Shown here: one piece after another, positions 1 through 8,213 of the stretch
Numbering within the stretch: position 1 is the stretch's first letter
How the letters are laid out: every line of letters starts with the position of its first letter
NCBI GenBank assembly: GCA_031363915.1
Contig: JANLVI010000010.1
Span: forward strand, 1 to 64,000
Source: JANLVI01 sp031363915
GTDB lineage: Bacteria > Vulcanimicrobiota > Vulcanimicrobiia > Vulcanimicrobiales > Vulcanimicrobiaceae
Direction of reading: 5' to 3'
Length of the DNA: 64,000 nucleotides
The notes under the pieces: generated by a model
The model's database searches: none
The model's input: the letters and a program-made list of their open reading frames with translations, nothing else
Told to the model about the DNA's origin: nothing
Made by a program: the position numbers and the translations under genes

Positions 1-138
1 CTGTTCGTGCTCGCATTTCTGCTCAAGATTTTCCTCATCGCCGGCATTCTTGCGGGAATAGCGTTCGGCGGCGTCCTCGCCTTCAAAAAATTGCGGCACA
101 AATTCGAACCCCCCGTGGCTTTCGTCCGGCGCGGGTGA
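1..138 (+). CDS. C-terminal end of a small membrane protein (partial)
   Basis: The frame is open from the window edge to a TGA at 136-138 and encodes 45 residues. There is one hydrophobic segment (about residues 1-28, rich in L, I, F, A and G) followed by a basic tail with KKLRHK and a final RRG. This fits the end of a single-pass or small membrane protein with a cytoplasmic C-terminus. Its stop codon lies inside the palindrome that precedes bchM, so the regulatory site overlaps the end of this gene. The family cannot be named from this fragment. Confidence 0.5.
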   Translation: MFVLAFLLKIFLIAGILAGIAFGGVLAFKKLRHKFEPPVAFVRRG

Positions 139-176
139 TAGTCGTCACGGCAAGAGAAGTCCGCAGCAAGTAACGT
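134..176 (+). promoter_or_regulatory. Crp-type operator and -10 of the bchM-acsF promoter
   Basis: GTGA-TAGTCG-TCAC lies at 135-148 (extended 16-mer 134-149). TAACGT at 171-176 fits a -10 element and begins 29.5 bp from the palindrome centre, the spacing of a class II CRP activator site (centre at -41.5). The predicted transcript start is near 183, 42 nt before bchM. Similar sites precede bchH, bchL, bchN and bchF. Confidence 0.7.
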
Positions 177-224
177 AGGGGAACAGGGCGGGCACTATCT
201 CGTCCCTTCACTGAGGTATCCCCG

Positions 225-986
225 ATGATTCAAGAGCAGCTGACCCAAACGATCGCCGCACCCGGCGTCGCATCGCCGGCCCGCAAACCACTCTTCGGGG
301 GCGACAACGCCTCGCCGGTCGGACAAAAAGTACGCAAGTATTTCGAGACCTCCGGATTTTCTCGCTGGACGGCGATCTACGGCTCGGGCGACATTCCGCC
401 GATTTGGAAAGTCATTCGCGACGGTCACCAGCGCGCGCTCGACAAAGTCGTCGCGTGGGTGCAGAACGATTCCGCGCACACCGTGCTCGACGCCGGTTGT
501 GGTACGGGAACGCTGTCGCTCGAACTTGCGAACCACGGCTACGTCGTCGATGCATTCGATGTTTCCGCGCCGATGATCCACTACGCAAAGTATATCAATA
601 GCGGCCGTACGCGCGGCCTCGCACCGCACTTCCAAGTCGGCGACATCAGCGCCGTGGAAGGCACCGAGAAGACGTACGACCTGGTCTGCTGCCTCGATGT
701 CCTCTTTCACTATCCGTTGACCGAAGTGCAAGACATGCTCACGCGCCTTGCCAATCTCTCATCGAACAAAGTGGTCGCATCGTTCGCGCTGCGTACGCCG
801 TTCAACGACTTCTGGATGAAGATGGGCACGAAGTTCCATGCCAAGAACCGCATGACCAACCTCTTCATGTTCAGCTACGATGAAGTCGAACGCATCATGT
901 ATCGCGCGGGTTATAAAATCACGCGCACCAAACGCGTGAAGTTCTTCTTCTACGATAGCTTCGTCTTCGAAGCCGTCCGTAAATAG
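225..986 (+). CDS. bchM: Mg-protoporphyrin IX O-methyltransferase BchM
   Basis: BchM transfers a methyl group from S-adenosylmethionine to the 13-propionate of Mg-protoporphyrin IX, the step after magnesium insertion. The 253-residue product has the SAM-binding motif I VLDAGCGTGTLSLEL at about residues 86-100 and a downstream DLVCCLDVLFHYP segment, as in Rossmann methyltransferases of the BchM/ChlM family. Length and context fit: it is followed after 10 nt by acsF, whose enzyme uses its product. The ATG has a GAGG ribosome-binding site about 9 nt upstream. A Crp-type operator lies upstream at 134-149. The first 35 residues (Ala/Pro-rich) are less conserved in character than the core. Confidence 0.93.
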   Translation: MIQEQLTQTIAAPGVASPARKPLFGGDNASPVGQKVRKYFETSGFSRWTAIYGSGDIPPIWKVIRDGHQRALDKVVAWVQNDSAHTVLDAGCGTGTLSLELANHGYVVDAFDVSAPMIHYAKYINSGRTRGLAPHFQVGDISAVEGTEKTYDLVCCLDVLFHYPLTEVQDMLTRLANLSSNKVVASFALRTPFNDFWMKMGTKFHAKNRMTNLFMFSYDEVERIMYRAGYKITRTKRVKFFFYDSFVFEAVRK

Positions 987-996
987 GATACCCGTC

Positions 997-2142
997 GTGG
1001 CTATTGCCCGGACCAAAACCGGTGCGCCGGATCTTCTGAAGCCTCGTCTCTACAAGACCGATATCAACATCCTCAACTCGCTCGATGTCGAGTTGTGCCG
1101 CCCGGAATTCAAAGCGCTCCGCGAAGACTTCGAACGCGATTGGAACCGCGCGCACTTCAAGTGGGACGACGAGGTCAACAACCTCGACTACCGCCCCCTA
1201 TGGGATGAGTTCTACGAGTTCCTCAATCGATCGTCGATCGGGGAATTCTCGGGTTGCCTACTCTACAGCGACGTCCAGAAAAAGATCACCGATCCCGACG
1301 TTGCGATGATCTATCGCCTGATGGGCCGCGATGAGGGACGTCATTCGTCGTTTCTCTCGTGGGTGATGCGCCACATGGGCCGGCCGTTCGATTTGGCCGT
1401 GCTGCCCAAGATGGAAAAGCTCACGCACATGCACCCGAAGCTGATTTTTATCACGACGTATCTCTCGGAGATCATCGGCTTCTACCGCTACCAAAATATC
1501 AGCGACCACCTCAAGATGCACCCGGAGTTCGGCTTCCACCCGATCTTCAAGTACTTCCACGAGTGGTGCAACGACGAGCGCCGTCACAGCCGCTTCTTCG
1601 CGCTGATGTTACGCAGCCAGCCGCAGTATGTGGTGGGCTTCAAGAATCACTTCGCCATCAAGATGTTCTCGCTTGCCGTATACGTCACGATGTATCTGCG
1701 TGACTGCGAATCCGCGATCTACGCCAAGCTCGGCCTGGATTGGGAGAAGTACGACCGCAAAGTCATCAACGAAACCGAAAAGGCGGCGCGCGGGGTGTGG
1801 GGTCTTGCGATCCGCACCGAGTCCGACTTCTTCATCAACACGCTGCGCACGATGATGCGCAACAACTTCGCAAACAAAGCCAATCGCGGTAAGAAGGGTC
1901 TCGCGCGGATACCGGCTCTGATCATGCGCAACTTGCGGTACGCCAGCAACCTCATTCAGTTCTTCAAACTCGTCTTCCAACCGCACGACTTCGTCGAGCC
2001 GTTGCCGCGCGAGCGTTGGACCGAAACCGCCGCCGACCCGGCGGACGTCTCCGGCCTCTTTCTCGCTGGCGCCGCGCCCACATCGCTGCGCGGGCCCGCC
2101 GCGCCGCCGTCCGAACCGACACGGGAACCCGTTCCCGCATAA
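997..2142 (+). CDS. acsF: Oxygen-dependent Mg-protoporphyrin IX monomethyl ester cyclase AcsF
   Basis: This is the diiron monooxygenase that forms ring E of protochlorophyllide from Mg-protoporphyrin monomethyl ester, using O2. The 381 residues include two carboxylate/histidine di-iron motifs, GRDEGRHSSF near residue 110 and CNDERRHSRFF near residue 193, typical of AcsF/CHL27. The start is GTG at 997 after an AGGATA-like site and only 10 nt after bchM, so the two form an operon. About 35 C-terminal residues are Pro/Ala-rich and look like a lineage-specific tail. Its presence means this route to bacteriochlorophyll needs oxygen. No anaerobic BchE is present in the window. Confidence 0.95.
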   Translation: MAIARTKTGAPDLLKPRLYKTDINILNSLDVELCRPEFKALREDFERDWNRAHFKWDDEVNNLDYRPLWDEFYEFLNRSSIGEFSGCLLYSDVQKKITDPDVAMIYRLMGRDEGRHSSFLSWVMRHMGRPFDLAVLPKMEKLTHMHPKLIFITTYLSEIIGFYRYQNISDHLKMHPEFGFHPIFKYFHEWCNDERRHSRFFALMLRSQPQYVVGFKNHFAIKMFSLAVYVTMYLRDCESAIYAKLGLDWEKYDRKVINETEKAARGVWGLAIRTESDFFINTLRTMMRNNFANKANRGKKGLARIPALIMRNLRYASNLIQFFKLVFQPHDFVEPLPRERWTETAADPADVSGLFLAGAAPTSLRGPAAPPSEPTREPVPA

Positions 2143-2492
2143 CGACCCGCGTAACGCGGATCGATCGCATCGTAAGCGGCCTGGGGTGGGTCGCAGGTGC
2201 GCTTGTCGCGTGGTCGCTCTTCGGAGCGACCTATGCGACATTGGCGTGTCATCCCGCAGGTACCGCGCTCGATCCAAAGATCGCGCTCGCCGCGGGACGT
2301 GCATGGGTGACCGATCCGGTACTCATGTATCCGTGGACGTCCGGCGTCGCGGGGCTCGTGCTCTTTCTTATTGGTGCGCTCGCGGCGCGCAAACGCACGT
2401 TTCGGCGCCGCGCACTGGTTGCCGCGACCGTATGGATCGTTGCGTTCGTCGCCGCACTCCTACTGGGTCAAGCAGCGACCAACTGTCGTTAG
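2139..2492 (+). CDS. Small three-helix membrane protein downstream of acsF
   Basis: An open frame runs on directly from the end of acsF and encodes about 117 residues. It has three hydrophobic segments: around GLGWVAGALVAWSLFGA, around YPWTSGVAGLVLFLIGALAA, and around ALVAATVWIVAFVAALLLG. A Cys and His (LACHPAG) lie in the first loop. No ATG, GTG or TTG precedes the first segment except far inside acsF (ATG at 2016). Translation may start at an unusual codon (ATA at 2139 overlaps the acsF stop) or inside acsF. Co-transcription with bchM-acsF is likely. Its role is unknown; any link to pigment synthesis rests on position alone. Confidence 0.55.
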   Translation: MTTRVTRIDRIVSGLGWVAGALVAWSLFGATYATLACHPAGTALDPKIALAAGRAWVTDPVLMYPWTSGVAGLVLFLIGALAARKRTFRRRALVAATVWIVAFVAALLLGQAATNCR

Positions 2493-2538
2493 AAACGCGG
2501 CGGCGGGGCCCGGTCGAGCGAAAGCCTAAGCCTCTGCA

Positions 2539-3411
2539 ATGCGTTCGTACCGCTTACTCCACCTCGACGTCTTCACCGACCGTGCGCTAGAAGGCAATCA
2601 GCTCGCCGTCTTTCCCGATGCGCGCGATCTCGAACCGGCGCTCATGCAGCGGATCGCGCGCGAGATGAACCTCTCCGAGACGGTCTTCTTCTTCAAGCCG
2701 ACACTGGCGGGGTGCGACGCGCGGCTGCGCATCTTTACGCCGATGAACGAGATTCCGTTTGCCGGCCATCCGACGATCGGTGCGACGTGGGCCGCGCATC
2801 ACGAAGGCATCGTCACGAAGCACGATTTCGTTTTTCAGGAAGAAGTCGGACCGGTACCGGTGAGTATTCTCTCGACCGAACCGTTCATGGCCTATCTGAC
2901 GACGCCGCCGATCGCGTTCAAAAAAGAATACGATCGCGCAGGCACCGCCGCTGCACTCGGACTCGACGAGCGCGATTTACTCGATTCGCCGGTACAGTGC
3001 GTCTCGGCCGGGCCCGACTTCATCTACGTCGCCGTGCGCGACCGCGCCACCGTCGATCGCGCATGGCTGGATTATCCGCGTTTACAAACGGTCTGCGGGA
3101 ACGATGCCTCGGGTGGAGTGTTCGTTTTCGCGCCAAACGACGGCGGCGCGTATTCGCGCATGTTCGCACCGGAGCACGGGATCGTTGAAGATCCCGCGAC
3201 CGGCTCGGCGACGGGACCCCTTGCGGCGTACATGCGCCGATACGATCTGCTTCCGGCCGGAACGACTGCCTACGTGAGCGAGCAAGGCGTGAAGATGGGC
3301 CGTCGCAGCGTGCTCCACGTGCGCATCGTCGAGACTGACGGCGAAGCGATCTATCAAGTCGGCGGCAGCGTCGTTCCGATTATCGAAGGGACGTTTACGC
3401 TACCGGACTAG
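2539..3411 (+). CDS. PhzF-family isomerase/epimerase-like protein
   Basis: The 290-residue protein matches the PhzF family, which has a diaminopimelate-epimerase-like fold. It begins YRLLHLDVFTDRALEGNQLAVF. It has the conserved MNEIPFAGHPTIGATW segment near residue 72 and the second signature EDPATGSATGPLAAYM near residue 218. The Glu at about residue 45 (MNLSETVFF) is at the position of the catalytic acid in PhzF. Members isomerise small aromatic or amino-acid-derived metabolites, but most, including this one, have no known substrate. It stands alone, and its stop overlaps the convergent stop of the mannose-6-phosphate isomerase gene. Confidence 0.88.
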   Translation: MRSYRLLHLDVFTDRALEGNQLAVFPDARDLEPALMQRIAREMNLSETVFFFKPTLAGCDARLRIFTPMNEIPFAGHPTIGATWAAHHEGIVTKHDFVFQEEVGPVPVSILSTEPFMAYLTTPPIAFKKEYDRAGTAAALGLDERDLLDSPVQCVSAGPDFIYVAVRDRATVDRAWLDYPRLQTVCGNDASGGVFVFAPNDGGAYSRMFAPEHGIVEDPATGSATGPLAAYMRRYDLLPAGTTAYVSEQGVKMGRRSVLHVRIVETDGEAIYQVGGSVVPIIEGTFTLPD

Positions 3412-4469
3412 GCTCCGTCGAACTGCGCGAAAAACGCCGCGCCGTCCGCGCCCGCGAGCGCCAGGAGCGCACCCAGATCCGGATCCGGCGTAGCGACGAG
3501 TACGTCGCCCGACGCGATAACCTCGAGACTCGCGATCGCCGCCGGAACGACGATCGTCTGGTACGGAGCCAGGGTCGCAACGTCGGCTCCCGTGCGCACG
3601 AACACCTCGCTTTCACATGCGGTCATCGTCACGGGACGCCCGTGCGTGCGATACGTTCCCGATGAACCGACGATGGAAATGCGCTCGACGAGAAAGCGCC
3701 GATCGGCGATCAGCAGCGTTCGATCGATGCCTTCCTCCCGCACGTGCAGTTGGGTGACCGCCGATTGATTGCGCGCGTGGAAATCCAGCACGTCGGCAGC
3801 TTTGCTCACATGCAGTTCGCGCGGTTTGCCGTCAGCACCGACGCGGTTCCAGTCGAATATCCGATACGTTAGATCGCTCGTTTGCTGGGTTTCGAAGAGT
3901 TGTATCCCCGCCCCGATCGCATGCAACGTCCCCGCCGGTAAATAAAACGCGTCGCCTGCGGCGACGGGGACGCGGCGTAAGAGTTCCCCGAGCGTCCCAT
4001 CGGCGACGCGCCGCTCGTATTCATCACGCGTCGTATCGCGCGTCCAGCCTAAAACCAACTCCGCACCCGGAGCGGCAGCGAGCACGTACCAGCACTCGGC
4101 TTTCCCGTTCTGCTGATGTTCGACGCGCCGCGCGTAGGCGTCGCCCGGGTGAACCTGTACCGAAAGCGCGAGCTTTGCATCGATGATTTTGGTAAGAATC
4201 GGAAACGGCTGCTCCGGATCGAGCGAACCCATGAGCGCGCTGCCCATCCGCTCGCGTACTTGCGCGAGCGTCTCTATTCGACCGTCGGTCGTGCAGATGC
4301 GATTCGCATCCCAACATTCCCACGACTCACCCAGTAACGCACCGGGATCGCCCGATTTGCCATAGGTCGTCACGAGCGCACCGCCGCCCCAAATGGCGGG
4401 CGTCAGGGTCGGTTCGACGATCAATGGTTGGACGTCACGCATCGATGCGAGGCTTTCGCGGAGCGGCAT
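3408..4469 (-). CDS. manA: Mannose-6-phosphate isomerase, type I
   Basis: This enzyme interconverts fructose-6-phosphate and mannose-6-phosphate, feeding GDP-mannose and surface polysaccharides. Type I family features over 353 residues are PAIWGGGAL near the start, ILTKIIDAKLALSVQVHPGD near residue 95 (the QVHP zinc-site motif), GKAECWYVL (zinc-binding Glu region), and YLPAGTLHAIGAGIQLFETQQTSDLTYR near residue 180 with a zinc-binding His. The C-terminal domain is short, as in bacterial ManA/Pmi proteins. The first Met is at 4469; an internal Met at 4439 (MRDVQP) is another possible start. It is convergent with the PhzF-like gene. Confidence 0.88.
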   Translation of the reverse strand: MPLRESLASMRDVQPLIVEPTLTPAIWGGGALVTTYGKSGDPGALLGESWECWDANRICTTDGRIETLAQVRERMGSALMGSLDPEQPFPILTKIIDAKLALSVQVHPGDAYARRVEHQQNGKAECWYVLAAAPGAELVLGWTRDTTRDEYERRVADGTLGELLRRVPVAAGDAFYLPAGTLHAIGAGIQLFETQQTSDLTYRIFDWNRVGADGKPRELHVSKAADVLDFHARNQSAVTQLHVREEGIDRTLLIADRRFLVERISIVGSSGTYRTHGRPVTMTACESEVFVRTGADVATLAPYQTIVVPAAIASLEVIASGDVLVATPDPDLGALLALAGADGAAFFAQFDGA

Positions 4470-4483
4470 CGCCGGCGCCTTCG

Positions 4484-4615
4484 CTAACCTTGCGCCGGGT
4501 CGCTCTCCGGCATTGTCGGGTCGGCGGGGGTGGTCGGAAACGACGGCGCGTCGGGCCCGCTCGGCACGTCCGGAACTTGTTCGGGAATTTGATATTCGGC
4601 GAGGAGAGCCATCAT
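4484..4615 (-). CDS. Possible 43-residue Pro/Asp-rich small protein
   Basis: A short open frame begins at tandem ATG codons (4615, 4612), immediately upstream of manA on the same strand. The product starts MMALLAEYQIPEQVP and is then dominated by Pro, Asp, Ser and Thr (PDVPSGPDAPSFP). The composition looks like a real small Pro-rich peptide rather than an antisense shadow. It would be the first gene of a manA operon (15 nt gap). No clear Shine-Dalgarno site is visible, and the frame overlaps nothing else. It may instead be non-coding. Confidence 0.3.
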   Translation of the reverse strand: MMALLAEYQIPEQVPDVPSGPDAPSFPTTPADPTMPESDPAQG

Positions 4616-4635
4616 GTTAATCAGTACCCACAAAC

Positions 4636-5943
4636 GTGAACGTTCGCACCCGCCCCCCGCGATCGATGATCTTCCAGCCGGCGTTCGAACAGCTCGAACA
4701 GAGGGCACGCGAAGCGTTGCAGGCGGAGCGGCTCGCGGCGCTTGTGGGCCGTTTGCGCGACAACGTGCCGCTCTATCGCGAGCGCCTTGCCGGCGTCGCG
4801 GATCCCCGCTCGCTTGCCGATCTTCCCGGCCTCCCGTTCACGATGAAGAGCGATTTGCGCGATGCCTATCCGCTCGGGATGCTCGCCGTGCCGCAAGCCT
4901 CACTCGCGCGCATTCACGCCTCATCCGGTACGACGGGCAACCCCACCATCGGCGCCTATACCAAACGCGATCTTGCGATCTTTGCGGAGGTCAACGCGCG
5001 CAGTCTCGCTCTTGCGGGCGTCATGCCGGGCGAGATGTTCCAAGTTTCTTGGGGCTACGGACTCTTCACCGGGGGGCTTGGGATGCACGGCGGAGGTGAG
5101 GCGCTCGGCGCATGCGTGATCCCCGCATCGAGCGGCAATACCGCACGGCAAATGCAGTTGCTCGAAGCGTTGCCGATCGTCGGCATCGGCTCGACGCCGA
5201 GCTACGCGATGCTGCTAGCCGAACGCTTCCGCACCGAGCGCCGCACGCCGATGGCACTGCGCTATGCCATTTGCGGCGCCGAGGCGTGGACCAAAGAGAT
5301 GCGAACGGAACTCGAGACGCAACTCAGCGTTCGGGCGACGAATATTTACGGTTTGACCGAAATCATCGGCCCCGGCGTCGCCTCGGAGTGCGTCGACGCG
5401 CAGGCGGGGATGCACGTGCAAGAAGATCATTTCCTTGCCGAGATTCTCGATGAGACGACGCACGAGCCGCTCGCAGACGGTCTCCGCGGCGAACTCGTCC
5501 TCACCACGCTCACGCGCGAAGCGATGCCGGTGCTGCGCTACCGCACGGGCGATCTAACCTCGATCACGCGCGAAACATGTCGCTGCGGGCGCACGACGGC
5601 GCGCATCGACTGGCTCACCGGGCGCGTCGACGACATGCTCGTGATTCGCGGCGTCAACGTCTTTCCGACCGCCATCGAAGAAGTGCTCCTCGGCTTTCCC
5701 GAACTTTCCTCGAACTATAGGATCTTCGTCGACCGGCCCCACGGCGCGCTCGATGAGATGCTCGTCGAAGTCGAGTATCACGAAGGCGTGGCGCTCGACT
5801 TTACGGCACTCGCTAGGCGCGTCGGCGAACGGCTGAACGAGAATCTGCTTGTTTCGTGTACCGCGCGCGTCGTCGCGCCGCGCACGATCGAGCGGATCGA
5901 AGTCGGCAAAGCCAAACGCGTGATCGACCGACGCGCGAAATGA
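4636..5943 (+). CDS. paaK: Phenylacetate-CoA ligase-type AMP-forming enzyme
   Basis: The 435-residue protein belongs to the PaaK branch of adenylate-forming enzymes, which activate aryl or small carboxylic acids to CoA thioesters. It has the P-loop ASSGTTGNPTIGAYT near residue 95, the acyl-adenylate motif NIYGLTEIIGPGVA near residue 236, and the C-terminal RTGDLTSI and GRVDDMLVIRGVNVFPTAIEEVL motifs. The start may be GTG at 4636 or ATG at 4666 (MIFQPAFEQLEQ). It overlaps the next enoyl-CoA hydratase gene by ATGA, so a three-gene acyl-CoA operon follows. The substrate may be phenylacetate or another aromatic acid. No paaABCDE oxygenase genes are nearby, so the pathway is unproven. Confidence 0.85.
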   Translation: MNVRTRPPRSMIFQPAFEQLEQRAREALQAERLAALVGRLRDNVPLYRERLAGVADPRSLADLPGLPFTMKSDLRDAYPLGMLAVPQASLARIHASSGTTGNPTIGAYTKRDLAIFAEVNARSLALAGVMPGEMFQVSWGYGLFTGGLGMHGGGEALGACVIPASSGNTARQMQLLEALPIVGIGSTPSYAMLLAERFRTERRTPMALRYAICGAEAWTKEMRTELETQLSVRATNIYGLTEIIGPGVASECVDAQAGMHVQEDHFLAEILDETTHEPLADGLRGELVLTTLTREAMPVLRYRTGDLTSITRETCRCGRTTARIDWLTGRVDDMLVIRGVNVFPTAIEEVLLGFPELSSNYRIFVDRPHGALDEMLVEVEYHEGVALDFTALARRVGERLNENLLVSCTARVVAPRTIERIEVGKAKRVIDRRAK

Positions 5944-6692
5944 GCGATACGCTCCGAATTAGCTTCCCGCGCGAAGGCGTAGCGCTCGTCGAACTCAACC
6001 GTCCAAAACGCCTCAACGCCCTCAACAACGAACTGATGCGCGCGCTCGGCGATGCGCTCGATACGTTTGCTGCCGACGGCACGACGCGTGCGGTCGTGAT
6101 CGCGGGCGACGAGCGCGCCTTTGCGGCGGGCGCCGACATCGGCGAATTTCAAACCGAAGGACCGGATCTCGCTCAGTGGGATCGCCTGTGGGCATCGCCG
6201 CTCCCGCGGATCGCGGCCGTCCGCGGTCTTGCGCTAGGCGGTGGCCTCGAACTTGCGATGAGCTGCGATCTCTTCGTCGTCGCCGAGGACGCGCGGCTGG
6301 GACAGCCCGAGATCAATCTCGGCGTCATGCCGGGCGCCGGCGGCACCCAGCGCCTCATCCGCGCGGTCGGCAAAACCGTCGCGATGGAGATGGTGCTCGT
6401 GGGCCGCGAACTGAGCGGCCGGGAAGCATGCGAGCGGGGTCTCGCGAATCGATCCGTTCCGACCGACCAAACTCTTGCAACTGCACTCGATCTCGCAGCC
6501 GAAATCGCTGCTAAAGCACCGATCGCGATCCGCACCGCAAAGCGCGCGATAGACCGCGCGTACGAACTCTCGCTCGGCGAGAATCTGCGTGCCGAACGCG
6601 CCGACTTCTACAACTTACTCACCACCGACGATGCGCGCGAAGGAATCGCCGCGTTTGTCGAACGCCGTCCGCCGACTTGGAGAAATCGATGA
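5940..6692 (+). CDS. Enoyl-CoA hydratase/isomerase (PaaF-like)
   Basis: Crotonase-fold protein of 250 residues, expected to hydrate a trans-2-enoyl-CoA in acid degradation. Visible motifs are the CoA-binding oxyanion segment AFAAGADIGEF near residue 62, the second oxyanion segment VRGLALGGGLELAMSCDLFVV near residue 94, and the catalytic Glu region LGQPEINLGVMPGAGGTQRLIR near residue 122. The downstream catalytic Glu is present in the hydratase pattern GAGGTQ. The ATG at 5940 overlaps the paaK stop (ATGA), so the genes are translationally coupled. The upstream extension of the open frame is antisense-like and was not used. Confidence 0.9.
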   Translation: MSDTLRISFPREGVALVELNRPKRLNALNNELMRALGDALDTFAADGTTRAVVIAGDERAFAAGADIGEFQTEGPDLAQWDRLWASPLPRIAAVRGLALGGGLELAMSCDLFVVAEDARLGQPEINLGVMPGAGGTQRLIRAVGKTVAMEMVLVGRELSGREACERGLANRSVPTDQTLATALDLAAEIAAKAPIAIRTAKRAIDRAYELSLGENLRAERADFYNLLTTDDAREGIAAFVERRPPTWRNR

Positions 6693-7477
6693 CCACGATC
6701 CAGCATACGCTCTCGATCGACGGCAGTATCGCAACCGTCACGCTCGATCGGCCCGCGTCCTTCAACGCGCTGACGGCGGATTTGCTCGACTCGCTCATGG
6801 CGACGTTCAAGCATTTAGAGACGAACGACGCGGTCCGCTCGATCATCGTCACGGGCAACGGCAAAGGGTTCTGCGCGGGTCAAGCGCTCGATGACGAACG
6901 CACGCTCGGTGAACGCACGGACGGTGCACTCGCAAGCTCCGTGACGGATCGTTTCAATCCGCTGCTTCTCGAAATTCTCACGATCGAAAAACCCGTCGTG
7001 GCCGCGGTCAACGGCGTCGCCGCGGGTGCGGGTTTCGGCATCGCGCTTGCGTGCGATTTCCGGATCGTCAGCGAGGCCGCATCGTTCACGACGGCCTTTG
7101 CAAAAATAGGTCTCGTCCCCGACAGCGGAACGTCCTATCTCTTACCGCGTTTCGTCGGGTACGGCCGAGCGATGGAATACACGATGCTCTCGGAAAAAAT
7201 CGACGCGAAGAAGGCCGACATGCTCGGTCTTGCCACCAAACTCGTCGCACCGGAGAAGCTGATGACCGAAGCGCGCGCGCTGGCCGACGCGCTCGCGCAC
7301 GGGCCGAAGTCGCTCGGCTACATCAAGCGCGAACTCGTGCACAACGGGATCGGCGAACTCGCCGACGCGCTCGCGTTCGAAGCGGAGATGCAAGGCATCG
7401 CAGCGGCGACCAAAGACTTTGCCGAGGGCCTCGACGCGTTCCGAAACAAACGCCCGCCGATGTTCACCGGCGCTTGA
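6689..7477 (+). CDS. Enoyl-CoA hydratase/isomerase (PaaG-like)
   Basis: Second crotonase-family protein of the operon, 262 residues. GKGFCAGQALDD near residue 60 and VNGVAAGAGFGIALACDFRIVSE near residue 103 form the oxyanion hole. The following FAKIGLVPDSGTSYLLPRFVG carries Asp rather than the hydratase-type Gly-Gly, as in PaaG/ring-isomerase type members that convert 1,2-epoxyphenylacetyl-CoA to an oxepin. The precise reaction is inferred from the family and the PaaK neighbour. The ATG overlaps the upstream stop (ATGA at 6689-6692), and the next gene starts at TTG 7474 inside its last codons. Confidence 0.87.
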   Translation: MTTIQHTLSIDGSIATVTLDRPASFNALTADLLDSLMATFKHLETNDAVRSIIVTGNGKGFCAGQALDDERTLGERTDGALASSVTDRFNPLLLEILTIEKPVVAAVNGVAAGAGFGIALACDFRIVSEAASFTTAFAKIGLVPDSGTSYLLPRFVGYGRAMEYTMLSEKIDAKKADMLGLATKLVAPEKLMTEARALADALAHGPKSLGYIKRELVHNGIGELADALAFEAEMQGIAAATKDFAEGLDAFRNKRPPMFTGA

Positions 7478-7929
7478 GCGACGTCGTCGTTCGACGGGGG
7501 GCAAGCGAGGATATCGAAAGCTTCATCACGCTGCGGGTCAAGCTGCAGGGTGAAGAACGGCTCGAAGAGTCAAGCGAAGCGCTGCGAGCGCGTTGGCGCT
7601 TGTTTTTTGCGGGTGGCCTTGCAAGCGATGTCCTCTTCCCTTGGATCACGACGGTAAACGATCGTACGGTGGGCGTTGCCATCGGATACATGAGACCATA
7701 CATGCCGCGGAATCCGGAGCACAAGACGTTTGAAGCGCGGATACATAATGTGTTCGTCGAGGCCGCATATCGCAGGCAAGGGATCGGGAGAAATCTCGTG
7801 TCGACATTGATCGATGAACTCCGCTCGCGCTCGCCGATCCGGATCGTTTTGTCTTCAACGGAAATAGCGCGCCCGCTTTACGCCGCACTCGGCTTTCAAC
7901 CGAGCACCGAGATGGTGCTCAAATTCTAA
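7474..7929 (+). CDS. GNAT-family N-acetyltransferase
   Basis: The 151-residue GNAT domain has the acetyl-CoA-binding motif A as VEAAYRRQGIGRNLVSTLIDEL near residue 91, followed by IRIVLSSTEIARPLYAALGFQPS, the typical final strand and helix. A TTG at 7474 overlaps the preceding TGA (TTGA). No other start precedes the conserved VRRGASEDIESFITLR beginning, so a coupled TTG start is chosen. It is the last gene of the paaK-like operon, but nothing indicates that its substrate is related. It ends 4 nt into the convergent gene at 7926. Confidence 0.8.
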   Translation: MSDVVVRRGASEDIESFITLRVKLQGEERLEESSEALRARWRLFFAGGLASDVLFPWITTVNDRTVGVAIGYMRPYMPRNPEHKTFEARIHNVFVEAAYRRQGIGRNLVSTLIDELRSRSPIRIVLSSTEIARPLYAALGFQPSTEMVLKF

Positions 7930-8213
7930 GCCTCACCCGCCGAGCGGCGTCTCTCAAATAGTTCAGAAATTCGTTTACGTGACGCTGCCATCCGTTGATC
8001 GCCCATATGCGGCGTCTGTAGGATTCGCTCCAACAGGATGTCACCGTGAATCTCGGGGTAGACCGAAGTGACGGAGGTGATCGCGTAGCAAATTTCCGCC
8101 TTTCCGATTTCGCGCCGCACGGCTCGTGCTTCCCATCCGGTCACGAGATCGACGTAAAACGTACGCTCCCGTTCGAAGTCCGAGCCGGTTCCGAAAAACT
8201 CAGCCACGGTCAC
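7926..8213 (-). CDS. Hypothetical 95-residue protein
   Basis: A short protein with ordinary globular composition: it starts MTVAEFFGTGSDFERERTFY and contains VTSVYPEIHGDILLERILQTP and a basic C-terminus SRKRISELFERRRS. GTG at 8213 is the likely start. It directly follows the frameshifted gene at 8214-8499 (stop and start are adjacent), which follows the dehydrogenase gene, so the three are probably one transcript. I do not recognise the family and see no catalytic signature or membrane segment. Confidence 0.5.
   Translation of the reverse strand: MTVAEFFGTGSDFERERTFYVDLVTGWEARAVRREIGKAEICYAITSVTSVYPEIHGDILLERILQTPHMGDQRMAASRKRISELFERRRSAGEA

Noticed and set aside
4636..5943. PaaK-like ligase as the p-coumarate activating enzyme for PYP
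   Set aside because: PYP chromophore ligases are 4-coumarate-CoA ligase type. This enzyme is PaaK type and lies 48 kb away in an acyl-CoA operon, so a link is unsupported.
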